Of a stretch of DNA of 45,787 nt, positions 37,414 to 45,129 are shown one piece after another (the first letter of the stretch is position 1; every line of letters starts with the position of its first letter). The notes beneath the pieces are model-generated. The model was not told the DNA's origin and searched no databases. It worked only from the letters and a program-made list of their open reading frames with translations. The stretch lies in the NCBI GenBank assembly GCA_031262705.1, contig JAISHD010000021.1:1-45787 (forward strand). The letters run 5' to 3'. The translations under genes and the position numbers were made by a program. The DNA is from Methanocalculaceae archaeon. Its GTDB lineage: Archaea; Halobacteriota; Methanomicrobia; Methanomicrobiales; Methanocorpusculaceae.

Positions 37414-37836
37414 TTAGTACTTTGCTCCAAGGTTGGTGCTGATTGCGCCAACGGTGACATAGCGTGCGCTGCTTAAGCGGTTGCGGTGCGCCGTATCAAG
37501 AACCTCTGCCTCTGCATCCTTAAACTCGTAAGGAACACCGATGTAGGTCTTGACGCGGCGGAAGGCGGCGGTTCCCGGCCGGGTCTTGTACGGGATCATA
37601 CCGCGGATCGTGCGTTTGACGATCTGATCCGGGCGTCTCGGGTAGAACGGACCGCCTTCAACGGAACCGCGAACGCGCTTTACATAGTACTCTTCCATGA
37701 CCATCGCACGGGAACCGGAGACGATGACCTTTTCGGCGTTGATAATAGCGATCTCCTCGCCTGCAAGAATGCGCTGGGCAACAAGGCTGCACATTCTGCC
37801 GAGCAGAAGATTCTCTCCATCAATAACTGTTACCAT
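37414..37836 (-). CDS. rpl13: Ribosomal protein L13
   Basis: It is an early-assembly protein of the large subunit. The 140-residue protein has IDGENLLLGRMCSLVAQRIL, GGPFYPRRPDQIVKRTIRGMIPYKTRPG-type text (split here) and RRVKTYIGVPYEF, all family features. AGGTGAA precedes ATG 37836, and the gene follows rpl18e after 8 bases. Confidence 0.97.
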   Translation of the reverse strand: MVTVIDGENLLLGRMCSLVAQRILAGEEIAIINAEKVIVSGSRAMVMEEYYVKRVRGSVEGGPFYPRRPDQIVKRTIRGMIPYKTRPGTAAFRRVKTYIGVPYEFKDAEAEVLDTAHRNRLSSARYVTVGAISTNLGAKY

Positions 37837-37844
37837 TTTTCAGT

Positions 37845-38198
37845 TCACCTCAGGATCCGGACGCGGCTGCCCTTCGGATTTGCGGCGACAAGCTCTTCGA
37901 TTGTCATGCAGGTACCGTTGGCTTCCATGATTTTTTCACGCGCGGCGTCGGAGAAGTTGAGTGCGGCGACCTTGACGGGTGCGGCAATCACACCTGCTGC
38001 CAGGACTTTGCCCGGGACCAGGATGATCTCGTTCTCTTTTGCGTAGCGGCTAATCTTTCCGATGTTAACCTCGGCGTAGTTCTTGCTGGACGTGTTCAGA
38101 CGTCCGGCAATTTCGCGCCAGATCTTAGCCTCGTTTTCCCGGGATGCCCGCTTGAGCATACCGATTAAGGATTCGAGGTGGGGGTTTGTCTTATTCAT
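37845..38198 (-). CDS. rpl18e: Ribosomal protein L18e
   Basis: This is an archaeal/eukaryotic large-subunit protein with an L15-like fold. The 117-residue protein has NPHLESLIGMLKRAS, WREIAGRL, VNIGKISRYAKENEIILVPGKVL-like text (split here) and KGSRVRILR at the end. Its ATG touches the rpo3 stop (TAAATG), so the two are coupled. Confidence 0.96.
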   Translation of the reverse strand: MNKTNPHLESLIGMLKRASRENEAKIWREIAGRLNTSSKNYAEVNIGKISRYAKENEIILVPGKVLAAGVIAAPVKVAALNFSDAAREKIMEANGTCMTIEELVAANPKGSRVRILR

Positions 38199-39038
38199 TT
38201 ACAGTCCCTCCGTGGATATGTCCTGTAATGCATCAGTCAGGTCTGTGGATCGTGACTTGATATGCAGCAGTGCTCTTTCGATGATCTCTTTGACCGGCAG
38301 GGAACCGTCGCTTTCGACAACAAAGATGAACTTCGTACTGTCGGCACCGATGGTGATAGCGGGGTTTTCGCCGATTCCGCTGTTCATGCATGCAGTCTCG
38401 CAGAGACGGCACATGGAACAGTCTTTTTCTTTGCTTTCGCCGTTTACTACGCGGACGTGAACAATGTTGTCGGATATTTCGAGAACGTCACGGGGACATT
38501 CGGCAACACATTTTCCACAGGCGTCGCAGCTGTCGTGGATAGTGATTACCGGGAACTCTTTGTAGCCGCAGGCAAGAGTCGGCTGCCATTTGGCATGCTC
38601 AAGACCTGTGTTGAGTTCGGCGGTGGCTTCCAGAACAACCTTCTGACCTTCCCAGAGTTTCACGATTGGGATGGTTTTGTGCACCGGAACGGTGCACGGG
38701 TCCATGGAGATCAGATCACCGGAGGTGACCATTCCGGGACCTTCAACACTGAGGGTGAAAGTAACCGTGCACTGCGGGCAGCCGACACCTTCACAGGTGC
38801 ATTTGCTGCGGGGAACAAACTGGGACAGATCGGTTTTAATCGGAACAAGCCCGAGTCTGTGTGCAAGGATCTCATCAAAGAGAACACTGGTGTTGTCATA
38901 GATGCGAACGTCTTCGATGGCAAGGGTTGGCACCTCGCCGATCATAGAGCGTCTGAGAGCGTTTGCAAATGCCGGAGTCGCTCCGCTGATAGTAAACCGT
39001 GCGACAGAGTCATCAAGCCTGCTGAATACAAGATCCAT
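38199..39038 (-). CDS. rpo3: RNA polymerase subunit Rpo3 (RpoD) with two ferredoxin-type motifs
   Basis: Rpo3 is the alpha-like subunit that pairs with Rpo11 to start polymerase assembly. The 279-residue protein has the alpha N-terminal-like parts (TPAFANALRRSMIGEVPTLAIEDV; split) and, inserted before the last strands, a ferredoxin domain. Its two four-Cys motifs are CDACGKCVAEC and CSMCRLCETAC. All eight Cys are present, so two [4Fe-4S] clusters can form, as in methanosarcinal enzymes. Another CTCEGVGCPQC-type set is in the core. The ATG follows the rps11 stop directly. Confidence 0.95.
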   Translation of the reverse strand: MDLVFSRLDDSVARFTISGATPAFANALRRSMIGEVPTLAIEDVRIYDNTSVLFDEILAHRLGLVPIKTDLSQFVPRSKCTCEGVGCPQCTVTFTLSVEGPGMVTSGDLISMDPCTVPVHKTIPIVKLWEGQKVVLEATAELNTGLEHAKWQPTLACGYKEFPVITIHDSCDACGKCVAECPRDVLEISDNIVHVRVVNGESKEKDCSMCRLCETACMNSGIGENPAITIGADSTKFIFVVESDGSLPVKEIIERALLHIKSRSTDLTDALQDISTEGL

Positions 39039-39434
39039 TCAGACTCTCCTGCCTCTTCTCCCACCCGCTGCGCGGATGCTGTCGTGCGGTACCGGAGTTA
39101 CATCTTCGATTCTGCCGATACGCATACCTGCACGGGAAAGCGCACGGATTGCGGCCTGTGCTCCGGGTCCCGGAGAGCGCTGCTTTCCGTTGCCGGGTGC
39201 ACGGACGCGGATGTGAAGTCCGGTGATTCCCTTTTCCTTTGCTGCCTGGGCAATGTTGATCGCCATCTGCATTGCTGCATACGGGGAAGATTCATTGCGG
39301 GCCTGCTTGACGACCATACCACCGCTGCTCTTGCAGATGGTTTCTGCACCGGACAGGTCGGTGACGGTGATGATCGTGTTGTTGAAGGAGGCAAAGATGT
39401 GTGCAATGCCCCACTTTTCGCTTGCTTCTGCCAT
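39039..39434 (-). CDS. rps11: Ribosomal protein S11
   Basis: It is a small-subunit platform protein. The 131-residue protein has [22 protein letters not shown] at the start (split), [40 protein letters not shown]-like text and the basic C-terminus GGRRGRRV. I chose ATG 39434, which has GGCGTGA 5 bases upstream; a GTG at 39443 overlapping the rps4 stop is the alternative. Its stop abuts the rpo3 start. Confidence 0.95.
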   Translation of the reverse strand: MAEASEKWGIAHIFASFNNTIITVTDLSGAETICKSSGGMVVKQARNESSPYAAMQMAINIAQAAKEKGITGLHIRVRAPGNGKQRSPGPGAQAAIRALSRAGMRIGRIEDVTPVPHDSIRAAGGRRGRRV

Positions 39435-39439
39435 TGTCT

Positions 39440-39985
39440 TCACGCCCTCACATTCATAATACGCTGGCGTTCACCGTTTGCATCGTCTGCGAGGCCGGAG
39501 GTTGCATAGTATGCAATGCCTGCTTCTTCGGAGACGGACACCATGTAGCTCGGGACGGACACACGCTGGCCGTTGATGGCGATGTGACCGTGGGTGATTA
39601 ACTGGCGTGCCTGCTTCGGGCTGCGTGCAAGACCCTTGCGGTAGACGATGGTCTGGAGACGGCGCTCAAGGATGTCTTCAATCTTTAAGGAAAGAATTTC
39701 GTCCATTGCAGCGTTTGCTCCGACCATGCCGTAGCGCTGAAGGGTGTTGATCAGTTCGTCGCGGCGTGCGACGGTTTTCGGGGTCTCGCCAACGGCAGAG
39801 ATCATTGCGAGCACTTCACGGGCTCCTCCGCGGTGTTTGCGAAGGACGTCGGTTGCTCTCCAGATCTCACGCTTGTTACGAAGACCGTAGGTGATGGCGA
39901 GTACACGCTCGCTCTCGATACGCGACTTTTCAAAGCGGCGTTTCGGGGAGGAGTACTTTTTGGTGTTCTTTCCTGGGTATCCCAT
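39440..39985 (-). CDS. rps4: Ribosomal protein S4
   Basis: It is a primary 16S-binding protein of the small subunit. The 181-residue protein begins [20 protein letters not shown] and has [18 protein letters not shown] and the S4 RNA-binding domain [36 protein letters not shown] (given in parts). GAGGTGA lies before ATG 39985. It follows rps13 after 16 bases. Confidence 0.97.
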   Translation of the reverse strand: MGYPGKNTKKYSSPKRRFEKSRIESERVLAITYGLRNKREIWRATDVLRKHRGGAREVLAMISAVGETPKTVARRDELINTLQRYGMVGANAAMDEILSLKIEDILERRLQTIVYRKGLARSPKQARQLITHGHIAINGQRVSVPSYMVSVSEEAGIAYYATSGLADDANGERQRIMNVRA

Positions 39986-40001
39986 TGTTTTTCACCTCAG
40001 A

Positions 40002-40454
40002 TTAGTGCCGCTTCTTGGAAACACTGACAATCTTTCCGAACCTTCCGGTGGACTTGGTGCCCTGACCACGTACCTTCAGGCCGTTCTCATGACGAATGCC
40101 GCGGTAGCAGCGCATCTTCTTCATGAGGTTGATGTCGTCTTCTTTTGCGAGTGCAAGGTCGCTGCCGTAGAGGTGCTTCGGAGCTCCGGAGTACACATCT
40201 ACCGGGCGGTTGACCATCCATGCCGGAACTGAGGTCGGGTATGCAAGTACCTGTTCCTCAAGGCGCGCGACATCTTCGTCCGCAAGGAGACCCATTGTTG
40301 CGTGGGTATCGACTCCTGCACGGCGGGAGATGACGAGTGCGGCGTGGAGGCCGATGCCCTTAATTCCGGTCAGCGCAAGCTGCACCGGCTGGGTACCGTC
40401 CAGATCATTGTTAATGATCCGCACAAAATATTTCAGTTCTGACTCTTCAACCAT
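40002..40454 (-). CDS. rps13: Ribosomal protein S13
   Basis: It is the small-subunit head protein that contacts the subunit bridge. The 150-residue protein has LKYFVRIINNDLDGTQPV, ALTGIKGIGLHAALVISRRAG and the C-terminal RGIRHENGLKVRGQGTKSTG block. It is the first protein gene of the cluster. Upstream are a 92-base leader with four hairpins and then tRNA-Ser. Confidence 0.97.
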   Translation of the reverse strand: MVEESELKYFVRIINNDLDGTQPVQLALTGIKGIGLHAALVISRRAGVDTHATMGLLADEDVARLEEQVLAYPTSVPAWMVNRPVDVYSGAPKHLYGSDLALAKEDDINLMKKMRCYRGIRHENGLKVRGQGTKSTGRFGKIVSVSKKRH

Positions 40455-40463
40455 GATAGTCGC

Positions 40464-40539
40464 CTCTCAGTGGAGAGATAAGTCTCATACGTTATGAGCG
40501 CTTCGTACTCCTGAACGTTTCAGGGATGATTCATCCCTG
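40464..40539 (-). promoter_or_regulatory. rps13 leader with four hairpins, two mutually exclusive
   Basis: In transcript order (minus strand) the stems are CAGGGATG/CATCCCTG (40521-40539), CCTGAA-ACG-TTCAGG (40510-40524), CTCATA-ACG-TATGAG (40484-40498) and CTCTC-CACT-GAGAG (40464-40477). The first two share bases 40521-40524, so only one can form at a time. The second and third have the same ACG loop. This is a good layout for control by a ribosomal protein, but it is not proven. Confidence 0.5.
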
Positions 40540-40546
40540 GAATAAG

Positions 40547-40631
40547 CGCAGACGGAGGGATTTGAACCCTCGAGTCCCAGGGGGACACAGGTTTAGCAAA
40601 CCTGCGCCATACCAGGCTTGGCTACGTCTAC
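40547..40631 (-). tRNA. tRNA-Ser(GCT)
   Basis: The 85-base sequence on the minus strand has the acceptor GTAGACG/CGTCTGC, discriminator G (as in serine tRNAs) and anticodon arm CAGGT-TTGCTAA-ACCTG (anticodon GCT). The variable arm is long and can pair (GTCCCCCTGGGAC), and the T arm is GAGGG-TTCAAAT-CCCTC. It lies at the head of the rps13 cluster. Confidence 0.95.
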
Positions 40632-40635
40632 AGAG

Positions 40636-40805
40636 AACTCCGCATCTTTCCTGCATTGCTGCAGGCAGCACAGAAATCCATCAAGGAGTTTCGTATGCTA
40701 ATCGACACTCGCGGTGCCACTTCCCACGGGAATGATTCCTGTGCGAACGTCCGGGTCAGACCCGGCACACCGCTCCACTAAATTGAGTGCTCTAATAAAT
40801 AGAGC
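40636..40805 (-). ncRNA. Candidate structured RNA upstream of tRNA-Ser
   Basis: I do not recognise a known family, so the call rests on pairing. GGAGTT (40685-40690) with AACTCC (40636-40641) encloses CCTGCA-GCAA-TGCAGG (40650-40665), a hairpin with a GNRA loop on the minus strand. A second domain closes with GCGGTGCC (40711-40718) and GGCACACCGC (40764-40773). It contains two hairpins, 40725-40743 and CCGGG/CCCGG at 40751-40765. GCTCTA/TAGAGC (40789-40805) lies at the expected transcript start. A TATA-like box (40813-40824) faces it. One hairpin pairs better on the plus strand, so strand is not certain. Confidence 0.4.
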
Positions 40806-40812
40806 ATGGAAT

Positions 40813-40824
40813 GATATAATACTT
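40813..40824 (-). promoter_or_regulatory. TATA box for the tRNA-Ser/rps13 transcript
   Basis: The minus strand reads AAGTATTATATC. Transcription would begin near 40790, at the edge of the candidate structured RNA. Confidence 0.45.
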
Positions 40825-40859
40825 GTCCCGAATCGGATCTTCGGGAGTACGACGTCATC

Positions 40860-40866
40860 TATATAG
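40860..40866 (+). promoter_or_regulatory. TATA box of rpo11
   Basis: TATATAG lies 26 bases before the ATG of rpo11, again the leaderless spacing. Confidence 0.6.
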
Positions 40867-40892
40867 TCTCATCCGCCAAATAGGTAATCCGC

Positions 40893-41165
40893 ATGAAGCT
40901 GAAGATCATCGAGCTCGAGAAAAGCAAGATACGGCTGAGCCTTGAAGGGGAAGGACACACATTTATGAATGCACTAACCGAGGAGATTCTGACGGATCCC
41001 GAGGTTGATGTGGCAAAGTATGTGATTGAGTTTCAGTTTTCCGATCCGGAACTGTTTATTACGATGAAGGAAGGGTCAAAGAAGGATCCGGTTGCGGTTA
41101 TCCGTGAGGCATGCGACCGCATCTCGTCGAGATGCGATGATCTGCTTGGCTGTCTGAAGAACTGA
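40893..41165 (+). CDS. rpo11: RNA polymerase subunit Rpo11 (RpoL)
   Basis: Rpo11 pairs with Rpo3 in the first step of archaeal polymerase assembly. The 90-residue protein has LSLEGEGHTFMNALTEEIL, the family core, then VIEFQFSDPELFITM, and ends with a helix (VAVIREACDRISSRCDDLLGC). It is divergent from the rps13 cluster but close to it, so Rpo3 and Rpo11 are made from neighbouring promoters. Confidence 0.95.
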   Translation: MKLKIIELEKSKIRLSLEGEGHTFMNALTEEILTDPEVDVAKYVIEFQFSDPELFITMKEGSKKDPVAVIREACDRISSRCDDLLGCLKN

Positions 41166-41203
41166 GCCGGAAAAAATCCGTCTGGTCCTGTAAACGCAGG
41201 TTT

Positions 41204-41962
41204 ATGGGATACTATGATAATAATACTTTTTTGAGAACCATGCTTGATGAGATACGGTACGCGAGATTGGATGATGCAAGGATTGCGTACCGGATTGTGG
41301 GCTGTGGAATGCCGCTTGTGATCGTCAGCGGTCTTGGCGATTCGATGAAGGACTGGAAGGAGGTTATTATCCGGATACTGGCAAAGGAGTTCTGTGTAAT
41401 TCTGCCGGACAACCGCGGTCTTGGTCTGACCGGGATGGGATCACTATCTCCTCAGATGATGACGATTGCCCGGTATGCAGAGGATGTGCATGCGGTGGTG
41501 GAGGCGGAGGGGTTTTCGGAGATTTTTCTTCTCGGCCATTCGATGGGCGGGATGATTGCCCAGGAGTTTACGCTGATGTATCCGGAGATGGTGAAAAAGC
41601 TTATGCTGTTTGCGACCGATTACGGACCGGAGTCGTCATACCGGGCACATCTGATGAACCGCTGTGTGATTCCGCTTCAGGCGCTGTGCGTGATTGCACC
41701 GTGGCATACGAAGGGGTTCCGGGCAGGTGCGTGTGCGATTGCAGCATGGCCGGGTTCCGGAGACCGGCTTGGTGATATTGTATGTCCGACATTTCTGTTG
41801 TTCGGGGATGCGGATTTTCTGATGCATCCTGATGTGGCATATGAGATGCAGAGGATGATTCCGCAGGCGGAACTGAAACTGGTTCCCGGAGGGACGCACA
41901 GAATGCATGATCTCTACCCGGCGGAGTTTGCAAAAACGGTGCTGGAGTTTTTTGGAACGTGA
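41204..41962 (+). CDS. Alpha/beta hydrolase
   Basis: The 252-residue protein has the alpha/beta hydrolase core: VIVSGLGDSMKDWKEV, LPDNRGLGLTG, the nucleophile elbow GHSMGG (about residue 110-115), the acid in FGDADFLMHP, and the catalytic His in GGTHRMH. All three catalytic residues are seen, so it is probably an esterase or related hydrolase, but the substrate is unknown. ATG 41204 is preceded by a weak AGGT. ATG 41240 (starting MLDEIRYARLDD) is also possible and has AT-rich sequence before it. Confidence 0.85.
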   Translation: MGYYDNNTFLRTMLDEIRYARLDDARIAYRIVGCGMPLVIVSGLGDSMKDWKEVIIRILAKEFCVILPDNRGLGLTGMGSLSPQMMTIARYAEDVHAVVEAEGFSEIFLLGHSMGGMIAQEFTLMYPEMVKKLMLFATDYGPESSYRAHLMNRCVIPLQALCVIAPWHTKGFRAGACAIAAWPGSGDRLGDIVCPTFLLFGDADFLMHPDVAYEMQRMIPQAELKLVPGGTHRMHDLYPAEFAKTVLEFFGT

Positions 41963-42016
41963 GATAAATTTTTTTTGAAAAAGAGTGTTGCCGGGGATTT
42001 TCCCTCAGCAGCTATT

Positions 42017-42631
42017 TTAGAGAATTTTCTGCGTGAATGCAACGGAGCCGGAGATTCTGGTGATCCGCACTTTGACGTTCTGACCGGCTTTGGTTCCGGA
42101 GACGTACAGAATATATTTGCCGATGTGGGCAACACCGTCGCCTTTCTTGCTGATGGATTCGATGTGAACTTCAAGCTCTTTGCCTTCTTCGATTGCCGGA
42201 CCCTGGACTTCGGTCTTTGCTTTGCGTTTTCTGATCGGGCGTTTGGAACCGCATGCTTCGCAGAGAAGCATCTGGACACGGTCGTCTTTGACGAGTTTGG
42301 TGTCCGGACGACCGCATTCAGAGCAGATGACGTAGTCGTTTACGTACGTGGTCACGATTGCTTCAAACTGTGATTCTTCGAACTTTCCGTTGAAGACGCC
42401 ACGGTTGCCGTCGATCTTTCCCGCGGTTCCGAGTTCTCCCAAGATGAACTTCATGAAGTGGTCCTTGTCGCGGTTGAGCATGCCGGCAATGTCGGCGAAG
42501 TTTTCCAGAACGGTGGTCTTGCCCTCGATATAGATCTTGGTTTTGGGCATGATGAACCGCTCGCCGGTGTCCGTCGGCTCAGACATCCCCGAGTACGCCG
42601 ACTTCAGCATATCCTCATATGAATCAACCAT
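42017..42631 (-). CDS. Translation initiation factor aIF2-beta with a TRAM domain
   Basis: aIF2-beta helps aIF2 deliver initiator tRNA. The 204-residue protein has the core with IYIEGKTTVLENFADIAGMLNRD and HFMKFILGELGTAGKIDGNRGV-like text (split), and a zinc ribbon CSECGRPDTKLVKDDRVQMLLCEACG (four Cys; split here). A basic linker RKRKAK leads to a C-terminal TRAM domain (about 143-203) with GDGVAHIGKYILYVSGTKAG (an RNA-binding fold). The added TRAM domain occurs in some methanogens. I chose ATG 42631 since a TATA-like CTTTATGC lies about 27-34 bases upstream. Confidence 0.93.
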   Translation of the reverse strand: MVDSYEDMLKSAYSGMSEPTDTGERFIMPKTKIYIEGKTTVLENFADIAGMLNRDKDHFMKFILGELGTAGKIDGNRGVFNGKFEESQFEAIVTTYVNDYVICSECGRPDTKLVKDDRVQMLLCEACGSKRPIRKRKAKTEVQGPAIEEGKELEVHIESISKKGDGVAHIGKYILYVSGTKAGQNVKVRITRISGSVAFTQKIL

Positions 42632-42758
42632 AATATTACATGTTGGTGCTGGGGGCATAAAGTTCTGGTGTCATACAATGGTGATTATACCTTTGTATGT
42701 TTTCACCGAGGGGACACCGGGAGGTAATTCAGCAGGTGTTTTTTGTAAAAAAATGTGT

Positions 42759-42785
42759 CCGTTCCATTCTTTCAGGATGGGACGG
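42759..42785 (+). promoter_or_regulatory. Hairpin upstream of the purL promoter
   Basis: CCGTTCCAT pairs with ATGGGACGG (9 bp, one G-U) around a 9-base loop. It is before the purL TATA box, so it would act in the upstream transcript or as a DNA site, not in the purL leader. Confidence 0.35.
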
Positions 42786-42864
42786 GTAATGTCTACCGCA
42801 AAAGTAAACATCCATCGTCACAGATTTTCCGAAAATAAGTTTCAGTACCGGATGGATGGTATCA

Positions 42865-42871
42865 TATATAG
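42865..42871 (+). promoter_or_regulatory. TATA box of purL
   Basis: TATATAG lies about 50 bases before the purL start, which predicts a leader of about 25 bases. Confidence 0.45.
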
Positions 42872-42918
42872 TACATACAGGTGTTTTTCTTTGCAGGGGA
42901 TCAATAGATAGAGTAGTT

Positions 42919-45006
42919 ATGCTGGCAGAACATGATGAGGCCTATATCCGATCCGTTCTCGGACGGGATCTGACATCGCTTGAGGCGGATGCATTTGAAA
43001 ATCTGTGGAGTGAACACTGCAGCTACCGTTCCACCAAAAAGTTTCTGAGAACGCTTCCTTCCACCGGTGAGGATGTGATTATCGGACCGGGAGATGATGC
43101 GGCAATCGTGAAGTTTTCGGACGATACGGTTCTGGCAATTGCGATGGAGTCCCACAATCATCCAAGCTACATTAATCCGTACTCAGGGGCTGCGACCGGC
43201 GTCGGAGGTATCGTGCGGGATGTGATTTCAATGGGGGCACAGCCTGTCGGAATTCAGGCGCCCTGGTACTTTGGGAATATTGCGGATGAGAAGACGAAGT
43301 GGCTGATTCGCAATGCAACTGCGGGGGCTGCGGACTACAGCAACACGATCAATGTGCCGGCGCTTTCCGGGTACCAGATGTTTGACGAGAGTTTCTCCGG
43401 CAATCCTCTTATTAATGTGGTCTGTTTCGGGGTGATGAGGCCGAACCGGTTCATGTTCGGCAAGGCGTTCAAGCCCGGATGGAAGCTGATCCTGTTTGGT
43501 GCGGAGACGGGACGGGATGGTCTCGGCGGGGAGGCGTTTGCGTCCAGTGATATTTCGAAGGATGCGGGAGATGAAGGCGTTGCAAATACGTGCGTGGAAG
43601 GCCACCTGGAGATTGAGGCAAACCTGATTGCGGCGACGCTGGAGATGTTTGAGAGGAAGACGATTCTTGCGTGCCGTGATCTGGGAGCAGCGGGACTTGG
43701 CGGTGCGTCGTCTGAGATGTGTGCAGATGTCGGCGCGAGGGTTTTTGCGGATGCGGTGCCGCTCGGTGATACGGGGATGAGTGTAACGGAGATTATGCTG
43801 TCGGAGTCGCAGGAGCGGATGCTGGCGGAGATTCATCCGGACAAGGTCGCTGAGGCTGAGGAGATCTGTGCGAGGTACGGTCTTTCGTGTGCGGTGATCG
43901 GCGAGACGACCGGCAGCGACCGGTATGTGGTCGAGTTCGGCGGAGAAGTGGTCTGTGATCTGCCGATCAAGCTGCTTGCCGGAGGTGCCCCTGAGAAGGA
44001 GTTCCCGGAAAAGCCGTATTCGGGGGAAAGGCCGTTCGCCCGGCCGGAGGGATCGCTGCGGGAGCTGGTGCTTGCGGTTCTGTCGCATCCGGATCTTGCG
44101 GACAACAGTATGCATGCTGCGCAGTTCAATTCGCAGGCACAGGGAAGGACGTACACGGTGACACCGTTCTATTCGGTACTTGAGTTGGAGGGTATGGGGC
44201 TGTCGCTTGCCTGCGGATGCAATGCCCGGCACACGTATCTGAATCCGTATGCGGGGGCGGCGAATACGGTGCTGGAGCTTGCGTCCCATATTGTGTCGGT
44301 TGGCGGGATGCCGCTCTGTGCTCTGGACAATCTGAACTTCGGGTCGCCTGAAAAGCCGGAGGTTATGTGGCAGATTTCGGAGACGGTGAAGGGTATGGGC
44401 GATATGTGCCGTACGCTGCAGATTCCGATTGTGGGTGGGAATGTTTCGCTGTACAATGAGTCGGAGGCGTGCGGTACGAGTATTAAGCCGGCGCCGGCGG
44501 TTGCGATGTTCGGTAAGGGGGATCTGATCGGCTGGGAGTGGCCGGATGCGGGAGACAGTATTGCCGTTGTGGGGGAGACGAAGGCGGAGCTTGGCGGATC
44601 AGTTCTTGATGCGGCGACCGGTTGCGGCGGTGCGGCTCCTGAGGTGGGCAGTGTTGCGGCGCTGCCGGTTATCCGGGATCTGGTGGAGAAGGCGCAGGTA
44701 AGCGGGTCGATGGCGATTACGCGGGGCGGTCTTTTGTATGCGCTGGTGAATCTTGCGGCACAGGCGAAGGTGACGATTACGGGAGATGCGGTGACGAAGC
44801 TGTTTTCGGAGACGTACGGAAGATTTCTGGTGACGTTTTCGGATGAACATTTCCTCAAAGAGAGTGGGTTGTCGTATGAGGTGATCGGGAAGATCACAGA
44901 GGACGGGAAGCTGACGATCCAGACCGATGAGGAAGAGGTTGTGCTGACGCAGCAGGATCTTTTCACGGCGGGAAGTACGATTACGCGGGCCTGCCGGGCA
45001 CGGTGA
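42919..45006 (+). CDS. purL: Phosphoribosylformylglycinamidine synthase subunit PurL
   Basis: PurL converts formylglycinamide ribonucleotide to the amidine with ATP, using ammonia from PurQ. The 695-residue size is that of the small, archaeal/Gram-positive PurL, which needs separate PurQ and PurS; neither gene is in the window. Motifs include LWSEHCSYRSTKKFL, GPGDDAAIV, AMESHNHPSYINPYSGAATG (catalytic region), GMSVTEIMLSESQERM and, in the second half, the repeated PurM-type fold with IVGGNVSLYNES. The start is ATG 42919, where the family begins (LAEHDEAYIRSVLGRDLT); the frame is open upstream. Confidence 0.95.
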   Translation: MLAEHDEAYIRSVLGRDLTSLEADAFENLWSEHCSYRSTKKFLRTLPSTGEDVIIGPGDDAAIVKFSDDTVLAIAMESHNHPSYINPYSGAATGVGGIVRDVISMGAQPVGIQAPWYFGNIADEKTKWLIRNATAGAADYSNTINVPALSGYQMFDESFSGNPLINVVCFGVMRPNRFMFGKAFKPGWKLILFGAETGRDGLGGEAFASSDISKDAGDEGVANTCVEGHLEIEANLIAATLEMFERKTILACRDLGAAGLGGASSEMCADVGARVFADAVPLGDTGMSVTEIMLSESQERMLAEIHPDKVAEAEEICARYGLSCAVIGETTGSDRYVVEFGGEVVCDLPIKLLAGGAPEKEFPEKPYSGERPFARPEGSLRELVLAVLSHPDLADNSMHAAQFNSQAQGRTYTVTPFYSVLELEGMGLSLACGCNARHTYLNPYAGAANTVLELASHIVSVGGMPLCALDNLNFGSPEKPEVMWQISETVKGMGDMCRTLQIPIVGGNVSLYNESEACGTSIKPAPAVAMFGKGDLIGWEWPDAGDSIAVVGETKAELGGSVLDAATGCGGAAPEVGSVAALPVIRDLVEKAQVSGSMAITRGGLLYALVNLAAQAKVTITGDAVTKLFSETYGRFLVTFSDEHFLKESGLSYEVIGKITEDGKLTIQTDEEEVVLTQQDLFTAGSTITRACRAR

Positions 45007-45032
45007 GTGAGTCACTCGTTCTTTTTTTTTTT
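45005..45032 (+). terminator. Intrinsic-type terminator of purL
   Basis: GAGTGA-G-TCACTC (45005-45017) begins inside the stop codon and is followed by a T-run to 45032. This is a hairpin plus oligo-T. Confidence 0.55.
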
Positions 45033-45060
45033 GTTTTTTCTTTTCTTACTACTCTACTAT

Positions 45061-45086
45061 TGTACTGTACTAATTAGTACAGTACA
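45061..45086. repeat. Perfect 26-bp palindrome
   Basis: TGTACTGTACTAA is followed at once by its exact reverse complement. Three more pairs (one of them T-G) extend it on both sides. Pyrimidine-rich left and purine-rich right flanks (CTTACT.../...AAGAAG) can add to the stem. It also contains internal GTACTG/CAGTAC symmetry. Confidence 0.75.
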
Positions 45087-45129
45087 GTAAGATAAGAAGA
45101 AGGGGATTTTATTTTTTGCAAATACCCGT

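Larger units (their letters stand above)
42678..42911 (+). pseudogene. Possible N-terminal remnant of a PhzF-like isomerase gene
   Basis: The 77-codon frame begins IPLYVFTEGTPGGNSAGV, which closely matches the start of PhzF family proteins (FT-x4-GGN-x-AGV). The rest (FCKKMCPFHSFRMGRV...) is unlike the family and unlike normal protein. GGTGT ends 6 bases before ATG 42678, as for real starts here. It may be a decayed gene or a chance match. It also covers the hairpins and promoter of purL: CATACAA/TTGTATG at 42672-42699 and CCGTTCCAT/ATGGGACGG at 42759-42785. Confidence 0.35.

Noticed and set aside
38262-39509. Open frame of 415 codons on the plus strand
   Set aside because: It lies antisense to rpo3, rps11 and rps4, which are unmistakable. 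The composition is Cys-, His- and Arg-rich and it matches no family.
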